From positions 100,886,953 through 100,950,952 of the forward strand of contig CM030366.1 in NCBI GenBank assembly GCA_017893485.1: a stretch of DNA of 64,000 nt. Reading direction: 5' to 3'. Below the pieces are notes generated by a model. It did no database searches, was not told the origin of the DNA, and saw only the letters and a list, made by a program, of their open reading frames with translations. The translations under genes and the position numbers were made by a program. The first letter of the stretch is position 1. Each line of letters opens with the position of its first letter. Of this stretch, positions 43,053-55,278 are shown one piece after another. The stretch is from Hemerocallis citrina (taxonomy: Eukaryota > Streptophyta > Magnoliopsida > Asparagales > Asphodelaceae).

Positions 43053-46000
43053 TCCCACGCCTCGCTTCCCAAAAAGAAAATACGGAATACAGATACGTGA
43101 CTAAGCCGAGCGAATGACTTTCATCATCCATAAGCTGTAAGGATCTTTACAACATTTCACAAGAATAATCAGAGTCGGAAGCAAAAGAAGTTAACCAAGC
43201 ATGCATATATGAATCAAAATATTAACAAGAATTTACTTGAAACAAAATATATTAATCTCAAATAAACCAGATCTGAATAATTCAATACTCTGGGTTACAT
43301 TGCCCAAATACAAATAATCCAAGTAATCAAGTACAATTGTCCAAGTAGCAACAAGAAGTAATAATAATAATAACAAGAAATAATAATAGCAAAACTTCAG
43401 CAACTAGTATCTCATGTCACCAATTCCATCAGGCAGCTAATCTCCATGATCTGCAATTTAATTAATTGCAGGAAGAGAAAAAAAAATAAACTCCCGTCAA
43501 TGCAAGTTACGGGCCGCTTGTAGTGCGGACACAAGTACATGAAAAAAGATAAACAAATAGCATGGAATGGGCATGGTAACAAAATTGAACATTTAGCATG
43601 AATCATAAACAGAATCAAGAAATGTAGTGAGATAACAGGTGTATATAACATGTGACAGGTAACAGGTATCATGCAAGCAGGTGAACATGTAACAGGTAAT
43701 CATGTAGTATGTACAGATAATCATGTATCAGGAAAACAGATAGTAGGTACAGGTAAGTATGTAACAGGTAATCATGTTATGTCATGTCAAGTCTTGTATT
43801 CTAGTTCTATCTAGGTAGCACTTCATGCGTCCATCCTTTTACCACATGGTTACTACATTTAAACAAGTTTGCATTTAGATTTCAGAGGGGATTCTACAGG
43901 TTATGTACTCGGGTGTTCACAGGATCATGAAACTTGGTTAGTCAACTTAATCGGTAATAGAAAATTAACTTGGTCGGTAACTTGATCGGTAAGTTGGTCG
44001 GTAAACTTGATCGGTAAACATGTCACACGGGAAACACGAGTCTCCTTTCGAGTACAGGCTCCTATATTGTCCACTACTAAATCTTTCCCTTTACCCCGAC
44101 TTAGTTATTTGTTATTATTATCAAACAGGCATAGACGTGCACAAAACAGGGCAAGAATAACATGGCATGAATAAGTAACAGGTTCAAGTTGCAAGATAAA
44201 CATATACAGGTGAAAGACAACTCATAAAAGATTAGGACAATGAGAATTCTAGTTCAGGACAGCAAGACAGTACTACACTAAATCTGGAGTGTCTGTTGCT
44301 ACAAACTTTCAAACCTGGATCTGTCAAAGAATCTAAAAAATAGACTCCCGGCCGAATCCAGCAAATATATATTAGTCATATAGTATTTCACAAAAACAAG
44401 TCTCAAAACTGATTTGAATCTAGAAAACACGTTCAACCAGAAATCAGAAGTTTGTATTCAAAGTCAGAAAAACAGCATGAAAACTCATTAATTAAATCCA
44501 TGAAAATCTGGGGTATTCCCCTATATGTGCAGCATCAGAATATAAAATTTTATAATTTTTTAACATAAATAGTTTAGTCAACAAAATTCAGAAAACATCA
44601 AAATGCAGTAGTTTTGTAAATCTGGAATTATAAACACTACAATACGAAAACAGCAATATCTCACAACCATAAATCCAAATCCAAAAGGGTGATAAAATAG
44701 ACACAGTAGGCTATCTTTCATATTCACAAATATTTTAAAAACATTAAGTAGAATTAGATCAAAAATTAGGTTCTTTACTGAACAGCAAGAAAAATCTACT
44801 AGTATAGTAGTTGTTTATAAGTATAGAATCATTTGTAAAACTCACAAATAAATCAACAAAAATTTACGGTTAATCCCAATCAAGTCTAGTTCTATTATGT
44901 AAATTATTGGATCAAAATAATACTTTTAACATCATGATAAAAATAGATCACTCTTCAGAATTCATAGAAAATAAAATCTGGAAATCTCTCTACACCTCTG
45001 TAGTAAAATAGATATAACTCACAACTCGTAAAACAAAACTGAGATCTTTCTGAAGGGTTGAAAAATAGAAAGAATTCTCTGTAATTCATATTCACAAAAT
45101 GTTTTCATATACTGACCTTAACAGGGTTTAAAATACTGATCAAAAACGGAAAAACCGGCAAAACAGAAAATATCCTTCATGCACAAAATCAACTAGTTCA
45201 TACGGAACTCATCCAAAACACAACCAAACATGAAATATGGTGTACTAGATATCCAAGTAACATGATATAGGGTATTGTACAAGTCCACAACAAGTATATT
45301 ATGAATAACACAACCTAGCACACGATATTATATGAACAACATGCATGTATACAACAAGAATTGGTCATCCCTAGGGTATTTCATGTCATGTGTGTAATGA
45401 GGCAACTACGAGTGGGTCAACACAATAGAGACAAGATCAACAAGGGGTTTCACACAAGAATTGTCTCTACAACACAAATACACTACATGCGGTATTTAGT
45501 ACTTGTATTACACAACGAAAACAATATAAGTTACTTGCCTTATAGTCGACGATGAGAATGACACAAAAGCAAGAATAACGGAAACAAATCCCCGGGCAAC
45601 GAACTCCATGAACGATCACAAATCCACGAACCAACGAACTACGAACGGAACACGAATTACCCACACAACCTCGAGATCAAACACACGCACACAAAACAAC
45701 ATCTACTCACACGAAAGCAGCAGTAGGGTGGTCGACAGCATGGGTCATGACAACGCAGCGATAGCAGCTAGGGGGGTTATAGGCCCTGTTTTGGTCTGGC
45801 AGTGCAGTGGACGCGCATCGCGGCTGTAGGCACTGCTGAGGGGAGGAGCACAGGCTAGGGGCTTTGCTAGTGCTGTCGACATCAGGAGAGGAGATAGGGG
45901 GACGAACAGAAAGAGCACCGGGATGGGTAATAGCTGCTGGGGTGGTGCCTAGTGCTATCGTCGGGGGCTGGCGAGGAGACGGCGACACTGGTCTGGCTTG

Positions 46001-46164
46001 TCGACGGAGGAGGGGACAGTGCAGGGGAGTGTGACGCGGTCGCTGCAGTCATCGGCGTGGCTGGCGCTACAGTCCTGTGGCGCGACAAAATGGAGGGAGA
46101 AATGGCGGATGAGGCGTCTCGAAGTGGCAGCATCAAAGGAACGCGGCCTGGCTGAGGTGGCTGC

Positions 46165-46206
46165 CGACGAGAGAGAGAAAGAGAGAGAGAGAGAAAGAGA
46201 GAGAGC
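46165..46206. repeat. GA-rich microsatellite
   Basis: Mostly GAGAGA with a few AAAG interruptions. It lies just downstream of the LTR TATA box on the minus strand (as a CT-rich leader), a frequent plant 5' UTR feature. Confidence 0.85.
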
Positions 46207-46316
46207 AAGAGAATGGGGGGGGGTACTGGCTTGGAGAGAGAGAGCGGGAGAGAAGGAGAAGCTCGGGAGATGGGGAAGACGACGCGGCTGATGGGTTTGG
46301 AGTAACAGGGGATATG

Positions 46317-46328
46317 TGTATATATAGG
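46317..46328 (-). promoter_or_regulatory. TATA box of the family B LTR
   Basis: CTATATATACAC on the minus strand, about 100 bp before the CT-rich leader. Confidence 0.5.
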
Positions 46329-46530
46329 TAGGGATAGAGATTAGGGTTAGGTAGATCGGGTTTGGGGGCCAACGGGTTTCGGGTAGAGGCTTAATGGGTA
46401 CAAAAACCAATAGGGTTAGAATAGGATAAAAAAGATATTGGGTTTGGGTTAAAGGCTTTTAAAGATCCAATAAGAAAATTGAAATAAACAGCAAAAAGTA
46501 GGTTTATCAAAAATATATTTTGTATTTCAA

Positions 46531-46597
<67 letters not shown>
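46531..46597. repeat. AAT trinucleotide microsatellite
   Basis: About 22 uninterrupted AAT units inside the family B LTR. Confidence 0.95.
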
Positions 46598-46805
46598 GGA
46601 TTTGTATTATGATATAAGAATCATTTGAAAATAACAATAAATACAATTAATGAAAAGAACGGATTTTAAGAGGAGTTAAAAAATATTTTTGAAATAAAAA
46701 AAAGAATTTAAGAAAACGAAAATTTTTATAAAGAACCCAAACTCAGGTAATACACAGAAAAAGAAAATACACCCAAAATACAGAAAACGAAAAACAGGGG
46801 TTACA

Positions 46806-47598
46806 CTCACTAACTTAAAATTTGCAAACTAAATTAACAAATTAGGTTCAACTGAAGAAACAACAAAATCAAGAATTGAAGATAAAGATATCGTCATTGA
46901 CCAATTGAACACCAAATTTTTGGAGACCGGTGGACCAAGGAGAAGACGACCGAAGATCGATAGATTGGACCTCTTCGGCTCCTCTTCACACCAGCTCCAA
47001 ACGCAGTGCCGATTCCACGAACCCTAACCCTCCAGTTACCACGAACTTGTTCCCTTCGATCCCCTCGTTCTCCTAGTGAGGATGATTGAATCAAACAATT
47101 ATTTTAATGTTGTTTAGAAGCGGCGTCCAGTAGCGTGAGAGTGGGCACGTGGGAGGTAGCGGCGGTGACGACGGCAGTGTGTGTCGGAGGTGGTGTTAGG
47201 AAGGGATGAGAAGATGAGATTTTGAAAGTGGGATGAGAAGATAGAAGACGAGGGGTTTTTGTTTTTTCCTCTTTTTTATTTTCTGTGCAATTGAGTACAC
47301 AGGTTATCAAGTATTAGTCCCTACTTTAGCTCTTCTTTCTCTATTGCAAAATGGGGAAAGGAGAGAGGGGGTAGGCCAATTTGCATAATATATAGTATAA
47401 TTGCCAGTAGAGTGGAGTGGAGTGGAGTGAATGAGCATTTATCCTGAAGGTGGTAATTGGCCTGAACTCGACTCGGTTATTTGCATGCTTGGGCTAATCA
47501 TTTACCAATTTGGGTTGGGCTCGGGCACAACTTTTTAGTTTAGAAAAAAAATCTGGCTCGGGCTCGGGCTCAAGTATCTGGGCCTAATGGGACAAATT
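46806..47598. other. Unassigned intergenic sequence
   Basis: No recognised gene. 46806-46890 is A-rich; 46910-47080 is moderately GC-rich with a 66-codon minus-strand frame of no known similarity; 47100-47310 holds another short frame. 47440-47590 contains repeated GGGCTCGGGC words like those at 48328-48483. Confidence 0.4.
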
Positions 47599-47949
47599 CC
47601 ATTATAAATGCTTATCATTTGTAAACACGTGTAGACGGCCATCCTGACCATCGTATCGACGACCTGAACCGTTCACAATTGTTTAGAATGACCAAATTAG
47701 TCTAAATACGTAAAATAAAGTCATTTAAAATTCATTTGTCCATCTATCATGTCATTATAAAAAATAATGATATTCAGCAGTACAATTTTGTAATACTTCA
47801 TTACATGGACAAATAAATCTGAAAATAACTTGATTTTAAATATTCAGACTAATTTAGATGTGTAGATCAATGTGAACGGTTCGGATCGTCGATACGATGG
47901 CCGAGATGGTCGTTTGCACGCGTTTGCAAACAGTGGGCGTTTGTAATGG
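47599..47949. mobile_element. Foldback MITE-like element, about 350 bp
   Basis: The left half from CCATTATAAATGC pairs with the reverse complement of the right half ending in GCGTTTGTAATGG. GGCCATC, CCATCGTATCGACGA and GAACCGTTCACA are shared, and the similarity continues inward almost to the centre. It has no coding capacity. I could not identify a clear target duplication, so the superfamily is unassigned. Confidence 0.65.
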
Positions 47950-47954
47950 ATGGG

Positions 47955-47955
<1 letters not shown>

Positions 47956-48007
<52 letters not shown>
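47956..48007. repeat. TA dinucleotide microsatellite
   Basis: About 26 TA units immediately beside the foldback element. Confidence 0.95.
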
Positions 48008-48009
<2 letters not shown>

Positions 48010-48778
48010 AAACTTTATATTAATATTATGTATAGTTATGACTAATTCAAAAAATCATGTTTATTCATTCGTATAAATTTTTTTCTTCAAATAGACATTC
48101 ATTTGTATAAGTTGAAATGAGTATGATAGTTTATTTAGAGAAAATTGATGCCTTATAAATATAGTATTAGAATGTAAATAAAAAATTAGATAATTTTACA
48201 AGCATTAATCAATATTTTTTTTAATCATGTTGTACTCAAGATGAATTTATTTATGTAGAAATATTCCATATGTTGTTATGTTAGAATTAGTAAATTAAAT
48301 ATTAAAAGCACACAATTAGTTCAAGTCTAGGCCTGGCCCTTTTTCGGGTTTAATCGGGCCTAAGATTTTGTGCCCGACGATAAATTGGGTTGGGCTTGGA
48401 CCCAATTTTAGAATTCGGGCTCGACCTCGGGCTTATATGAGTTCGGCCCAAACCAGGCTTGTTGCCGGCCTTAATTTATCCCCTTACAATTATCATTGAA
48501 TTCCAGAAAATTAATTATTACAGTTTGTATATTTTAGATTAACATTATGTACTAAATAATTTTTTTTCATACAAGAATTGGAAAGGACTAGATAATGCAC
48601 CGTTACAAGATTAGAGAATTTTGTGAGCTGGATTGCATTTGCAAGTTTACTTACAACTACTTGCAACCACTACTAATAAATCATTATTGTATGTAGCTGC
48701 AACTCAACTTGTATGATTTTTTTTAAAGCTGCAAGATTTTATTATGTTACAAAAGTATAGCACTTCTCCAAAATTTTC
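48008..48778. other. Unassigned AT-rich sequence with a GC-rich block at 48328-48483
   Basis: No gene. The block from TAGGCCTGGCCC to GCCGGCCTTA has loosely inverted ends (TAGGCCTGGC and TAAGGCCGGC) and GGGC-rich words, suggesting a small hAT-like non-autonomous element, but a target duplication is not evident. Confidence 0.3.
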
Positions 48779-48991
48779 TGTCAGATTTTAGCAGTAGCGA
48801 TATGAAAGAGGCAATCAGACCCAAAAATTTCAAAGCTAGCAATAGTGATGATAAGGTTAACAGAGAGATTAGGAAAAAAATATTGGATTAATTATAACTG
48901 AGTACAATGTCACCTATATATAGGAGGGAACCAAATACTAAACTGATGCATAACCTTATATGAGACTAAATATATATTACAATATCTAACA
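48779..48991 (-). repeat. Probable 3' LTR of the decayed copia element
   Basis: On the minus strand the sequence GAGCGGGGG (polypurine tract) is followed by TGTTAGATATTG, the start typical of a group of plant copia LTRs, with TATATATAGG inside. The inner end is guessed at TGTCAG (48779), because the partner LTR is not in the window. Confidence 0.5.
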
Positions 48992-51554
48992 CCCCCGCTC
49001 AAACTCATGGTGGGTCGAATAGTGTCTGTTTGCCCACCAAGTAATAAAATATCTGAACAGTGTGTGATTTGGTGAAGAAGTCTGTTGTCTGATGTGAAGA
49101 GGTAACAAAATGAAGGGAAATGGTCCCTGCTTCAAAGCGCTCACGAATATAGTGGCAACCTATCTCTATGTGCTTTGTTTGCTCATGAAATACCGGGTTT
49201 CTTATAATGCAATGTACTCCAGTTATCACAATAAAGAGGAGTACCTCATGTAAGAGTGATACTCATATATGGTAACAGCCAACGAATAAGAACAATCTCT
49301 CTAGTAGTAGTTGTCATTGCTCTGTACTCAGCTTCAGTGGAAGAATATGCAACAACTATCTGTTTCTTGCTTTGCCATGAGATTAGTGAATCACCAAGAA
49401 ATACACAGAAACCTGTGGTAGATCGTATGGTGGTAGGATCACCTGCCCAATCTGAATCAGAATATGCACTGAGCTCCAGTTTGGATGTAGAAGACATGAA
49501 TAATAAGTGAGTGATAGTTCCCAGTTGATATTTGAGGATCCGAAGAAGAGCACCATAGAGAACTGATGTATGTGCGGAAAGAATCTGACTAACAATACTG
49601 GCTGCATGACCAATATCGGGTCTGGTCATGCATAAGTAGATAAGTTTTCCAATAATCTGCATGTATCTTTTGGGGTTGGAAAGAGCTCACCATCTGTGGG
49701 ATGAAGCTTTACATAAAGCTTTAAAGGAGTATCGGCTGATCGACTATCAGAGAGACATACAACGAAGATGATATCTTATGTGTATTTCTATTGAGAAATA
49801 AGTATCCCTTGAGATCCATGGGCAATCTCTAGACCCAGAAAGTTGCATAATCTGACAAGATCTTTCATATTGAACTGCTCGTGAAGGTATTTCTTGGTGG
49901 ATGCAATGCCTGCGGAATCATCCCCAGTAATAATCATGGAAACATATAATAATAGAAGGACCCTCCCCTACGATAATGACCGCATAAACATAGAGTGGTC
50001 CTATGAACTCTGACTGAAACCAGCATGGGTGATGACATTGCAAAAACACTCCAACCATGCTTGAGGGGCCTATTTCGGACCATATATAGCTCGTCGCAGA
50101 CGGAAAACATGACGAGGATGAGTGGGAAGGCCAGGAGGAGGATGTATGTAAAAAACCTCAGATAAGGTGCCATGAAGAAAGGCATTCTTCATGTCCATCT
50201 GGTATAATGGCCATGGACGAATGGCAACAACGGCAAGTAGAGTGCAAACTGTAGTCATCTGTGCAACCGAGGCAAAAGTTTCATCATAATCAATGTCATG
50301 CTCCTTAGTAAAGCCTTGGTCAACTAGACGAGCCTTCTGCCGCTCAATGAAGCCATCTAGTCCCTTGATGATCCATTTACAGCTAACAGGCTGGACGCCT
50401 ATAGGCAGTGAAATAACATCCCATGTGCCAGTCTGATCAAATGCACTGAACTCTCTGCAATAACTTCTCGCCACTCGGGATATTGAATAGCTTCCTGATA
50501 GGTTCTAGGCTCACGTGTGGAGTGTATAGCCGTGAGATATGCATGAAACTGTGGTGAGTAGGAGGCTAGGGTGGCAAAACCAAAATGGTCGGAAGGACCA
50601 GTGGCATCAAGTGTGTAACGGGCTGGTGGGATGCCCGTGTAGAACATGTAAACTGACTGACTAGTGGCTGATGGATAGTGAGTGGGGGTGAAGGTGTGTG
50701 CACATGCAGGTGGTGTCTCCGTAGGAGGAATAATAGGTGAAATGTCAGTTTGAGATGGGAAAGGATCGAAAATAGTGAAGGTTTGACCAGAGAGATAGGC
50801 TTGACAATTGGGGAGTTAAGAAAACTAGCATCCTCAGGAGATGTCAAGTAGTAGGGAGAGTCTTCCACAAAGGAGACATGTCGGAAAATACGAATACGAC
50901 CTACCACAGGATCAAAACAACGATATCCTTTATACTCAGGATCGAGACCTAGGTGAACACACTTGGCAGCTCGGGCAGTGAGCTACGTGTGCTCAGTGGG
51001 ATGGAGAAGGACATAACAGGTGCATCCAAAGTACGGATCATACAGTAGTCCAGTGGTGAGTGACGAAGAGCATCATAAAGTGATGTGTCGGATAGGGCAG
51101 ACGAGAGAGTAATGTTAATGAGACTGACAAATGTCATGACAACTTCAATTTAGAAAGAACGAGACACATAAGAGGAGAGTAGAAGAGCGCGAGCCATCTT
51201 AAGGATGTGATGACCCTTGCATTTAGCGATACCATTCTGTTCATGCATGTGAGAGCATGATTGCTGAAAGAGTGTACCATGAGATTGAAGAATCGATCTC
51301 ATAGCAGCGGAAGTGTACTTATTACGAGCACCATCTGAGCAAAAGGTTTTGATACGCACACCAAATTTAGTGTGAACCATGTTCATAAAGAACTGTTAAA
51401 TGTCATAGCGTTGGCACATAAGAATCACCCATGTGTATCTTGTAAAGTCATCGATAAAACTAACATAATAGAGATAACCTTCGTAAGAAGATGTAGGAGA
51501 TGGTCCCCATATATCAGAGTGAATAAGTTGAAAAGGATGGGTGGTTTGTGAAGT
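48992..51554 (-). pseudogene. Decayed and truncated Ty1/copia polyprotein
   Basis: Minus-strand fragments in several frames. RNase H with AYSDSDWAGDP and STTGFCVFLGDSLISWQSKKQ-type sequence lies at 49246-49662. Reverse transcriptase with MDMKNAFLHGTL and FRLRRAIYG is at 50070-50474, and integrase core fragments with SHMHEQNGIAKCKGH are at 51150-51386. Gag, protease and the start of integrase are missing because a gypsy LTR begins at 51555. Multiple stops and frameshifts make it non-functional. Different family from the intact copia element. Confidence 0.82.
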
Positions 51555-54500
51555 TGTAACCCCTGTGTTTCTTTTCTTGTATTTTGTATGTATCTGTTTT
51601 TCTGGGTATTTTATTTTTGATTGTACTCCTTTGTCTATTCTGAACCGTGTAATCTTTTCTTCATTCTTAATAAACTATTTCTCATTTTCATCAGTTGAAT
51701 TTTGTGATTTTCAACCTTCTGATTTAAATTCTTCTATCAATTATTTAATCATCTGATGAATTTTCTTAATTCTGAATCAATCTAATTCATGTCCTAATTG
51801 TTTATATTTGATATCTTCCCTATTTAAACCTTATACCTTCTTTTTATTTGATCTAGACCCGAATCCTCTACCCAAAATCCTATAATCCGCCCTATTGGAT
51901 CCTAAACCCGCTACCCAATACCCACTTTTACCTAGTCTCCCTCAAATCTCTCCCTCACATTTCCTCTATCTGCCTAACAAGCAGATCACTCTCCCATGAT
52001 CTCTCTCTTGATTCCTAAAATCCTAACTTACCAAAAATCTCATTAAATCTAACTAAATTTGTTTTCTCTTCCCCTACAGTAATTATCTCCTAATCAATTT
52101 CTCTTTCTCTCTCTCCAACACTCTCTCTCCCTCTTCATTGTGCCCGTCGACCATCCCCCACCAGCCGCCAACTGCCGCCGTTGCACTCCTCGCGACCATC
52201 CCGACGTCGCACCCCTACCGTCGTCGCGCGCTCCCCGCACAGCTGCCCATGACCCATCAACGCCCACCATCCACCTCCATCTTCCTCAATCCCGCAACCC
52301 CCCACTTTCGTTACCGTCAATCTCCTACTTGTTCGCCGTCAACGTCCACCGTCCTGCTGCCGTTATGCTACCGTTTCCCTCTGCCGTCCATCTCCTATCC
52401 CGCAAGCATCTCAATTCCGCAAGCTCTCACCTTACAAGTCTTCATCCCGCAAGCGACTTTTTGTTCGTGATCGTTGTGTTCGTGTTCGTGTGCCGAGATC
52501 CGTTCCCGTTATTCTATTCTCGTCGGATTCTTCATCTTCATTGTGACAAGTAACATGTACTTTGTTTTTTTGTTCTTCAAACAAGTACAAAATACTGCAA
52601 GTTGTCTTGCTTCCATTACATTTCATTCTCATGTCAATTCCTTGAAAATCATAATCTTGTTTGCTTGACCCATTTCCATCATTTCATGCTCATGATTAAT
52701 CACCAAAAGTTGTCATACACACACACTACACAAAAATAAATAGAATCTAGATAGATATCTTTATGTGTATATACTTGTTCGTGATCTATCGTATGTTGTG
52801 GATTTTGTTACATGATTGATGCGCTAGATGTGTTATCTCGTTGTGGAATTGTTAATACACATGCCATGTTTATTTGAATGTTCAATATATCATGTCTTGC
52901 ATCATACTCTAATTTGGATCTATCGTAGATGAGTTGTTTGATAAAATGCATGAAAGAAGTTTCTTTTTGCTGCTGCCCTGATTTGGTACATGTTAAAGTC
53001 ATTAAAATAAATTAATTTGGGAATATGATCCGTAGGCCTCGATGTCTATTTTTCAGAACTTTTGACGGATCTCAATTTTGAATTTTAATGTGTGAGTTAT
53101 CGCAGTTTTACTGCAGCTGTTTCGTAATTTCCAGATTCTGAATTATAAGATTGCAGCGCATGATTTATTATTTTAAAACTGATGTTAAAAGTAAAATTCG
53201 GACTTAGTATTATCCTGGGTATGACTATACATGACTAGGATCAATCCCAAATTTTTGTAGAATTTTTTAATGACTTTTATAACTTATTTCGTACATGTGA
53301 AGCTAACCTTATAATTACTAAACTGCATGTTGTTCAGTAAAGAACTCTGATTTCAACCTGATTCCATTCATTTTAGATAAAAACTTTGTGAATATGAAAT
53401 GTAACCTGGTATGTCTATTTTACAACCCTTTTGACGGAATTGAATTCCGAATTTTACTTTGTGAATTATTACTATTTTAGTACGGCTGTGTCTGAAATTT
53501 CAGATTCCTAAATTTGCTGCGTCACTGTGTTTTCCGATTTAAATTGACTATACTATCTGTAATGGAATGACATGAAAATTAATATGCTGATTATATACAT
53601 ACTAGGGAACCTTCCAGAATTTTTCCTAGATTTAATTATGAATTTTTAGACCCTTTCATAATTATAAACAAGACTTTGCATATTCTGGCTGAACATAAAT
53701 TCTGTATAAAACACTGTTTTGGACCCTGTTACTGTAGCTATTATATGACTTGTGTATATGCGCTAGATTCGGGAGAGAGTCTAGTTTCTAGTTTTTCTGA
53801 CGGATCCATATTTGCATTATTGTGGAAACGGGAATCTCAATTTTTGTACATAAACGTCTTACTGTCCAGAATTGAAAGTCTCGTTGTTCTAACTATTATA
53901 GGTTGTTTTATCACCCGTTTATCTTTCCTATCCGACTTGAACTTGTTTCTTGTTTCTTGCCATGTTTTCTTACCTTGTTTGTGCACAACCATGTCTATTT
54001 TAATAATAATAACAAGTAATCAAACTGGGGTTAAGAGAAATATCTAGCAGTGGACAATATAAAAAGTTGTACTCGAAAGGGCCCCGTGTTTCCCAACTGT
54101 TTACTGTTTTACTGTGTTTCACCAACTGTTTACTGTTTTACTGTGTTTCACCAACTATTTACTGTTTACGCGAATACATACTTCCTTATAGGAAGGTGTA
54201 CTCGGAAGGAGGGGCCTGTGTTCCCCAACTGTTTATCGTTTACCAGACTACATACTTTCCGATAGGAAGGTGTACTCGGATTGTGCAAATTCAGGACATT
54301 GTTTACTGTTTTCTTGATGCTTGAGTACACGGCCCTATAGGATCCACTACGAAATCTTAAAACAACTTGTTTGAATGTAGCAACCATGTGGTAAAATTTG
54401 GAACGCATGAAGTGCTACCTAGATAGTATTGAACAATAGACTTAAGAATAACATAATTCACTGGCACACCCCTGTTTTTCTGAGATTGTTACCTGTTACT

Positions 54501-55106
54501 GCTACTTGTTACCATCACTTGATACTGTTATCCTTTACTGTTACCGCTATTATTTCTCATTACTGTGTACCTGCTATTGTTTCCTGTTATTTACCAGCTA
54601 GTTATTATACTCTATCCATCTACTGTTTATTTCCTCCATGCTTGTGTTTTCTGTTTCTTGTTTTTAATTTCTGTTCCCACTCTCTCTTACTTGTACTACT
54701 TGTGGCCCGTAACTTGCTCTAACAGGCATAGTGTTTTTCCTGTTTTTCCGATCTCTTCCAATTGTTAAATGAACAGGTTTTGGAGATCAACTACCTACGG
54801 GAGTTGGTGAGCAAAAGTTTTAGGTTTCGCCTGGGGAATCTTGTATAGTTATTTGTGCTTGAGTTTATTTAATTATTGTTGCTACTTGGAACTTGTAACG
54901 GTCCTGTAGTCCCGAACTTTACCTTGATCCAGATCTTATACTTATTTGGGGAATTTATATTTGTTACAAATAAATTCTGTTGGTTAATAATTTGTTCATG
55001 CATGCATGGTTGAGTAGATCCTTACTGCTCATGAATGGTGAAAACCATTCGCTGGACTTTGTTGTGTACTATATTCCGTATTCCTTTTGGAAAGCAGGGC
55101 GTGACA
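51555..55106 (+). repeat. 5' LTR of the gypsy element (about 3.55 kb)
   Basis: Starts TGTAACCCCTGTG, ends GGGCGTGACA before the primer-site region. Start, end and inner segments (for example GTCTATTTTACAACCCTTTTGACGG) match family B LTRs in reverse. A TATTTAAACC motif near 51823 may be the promoter. A 32-bp repeat of TTTACTGTTTTACTGTG lies at 54092-54170, and GTTACTG-rich sequence at 54480-54600. Pro/Ser-rich frames at 52138-52553 are not called as genes. Confidence 0.8.
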
Positions 55107-55115
55107 GGTTTTTAG

Positions 55116-55127
55116 TGGTTTCAGAGC
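55116..55127 (+). other. Primer-binding site of the gypsy element
   Basis: TGGTTTCAGAGC, one base off the usual TGGTATCAGAGC, nine bases after the LTR end. The same nine-base gap is seen in the family B element. Confidence 0.75.
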
Positions 55128-55278
55128 TCAGGTTTGGCTAATGTGTTAGTTTGACTAATACATCAGACAGGCTTGACTTAGTTAGGATTAACTCAACTAT
55201 TAACAAGCCATGCAGTTGCACGAAAAATTGATAATCAACTTGATCTGGATACTAATTATTTTGGGTTTTATGCAGACT

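Larger units (their letters stand above)
43053..46805 (-). repeat. Family B LTR, essentially complete (about 3.75 kb)
   Basis: On the minus strand it begins TGTAACCCCTGTTTTTC at 46805 and ends near 43053 before the primer site; the terminal TGACA has decayed. Its start and several internal segments match the LTR at 51555-55106, so the two elements are relatives. It carries a minus-strand TATA at 46317-46328, a GA-repeat at 46165-46206 and an AAT microsatellite at 46531-46597. Pro/Ser/Leu-rich frames at 45700-46410 are low complexity and not called. Confidence 0.78.

Noticed and set aside
45700..46410. Pro/Ser/Leu-rich overlapping frames
   Set aside because: They lie within the CT/GA-rich leader of a family B LTR. 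Composition alone explains them.
52138..52553. Pro-rich frames of 110 and 137 codons
   Set aside because: Two overlapping frames in a C-rich part of the gypsy LTR, with no recognised domain and no start context.
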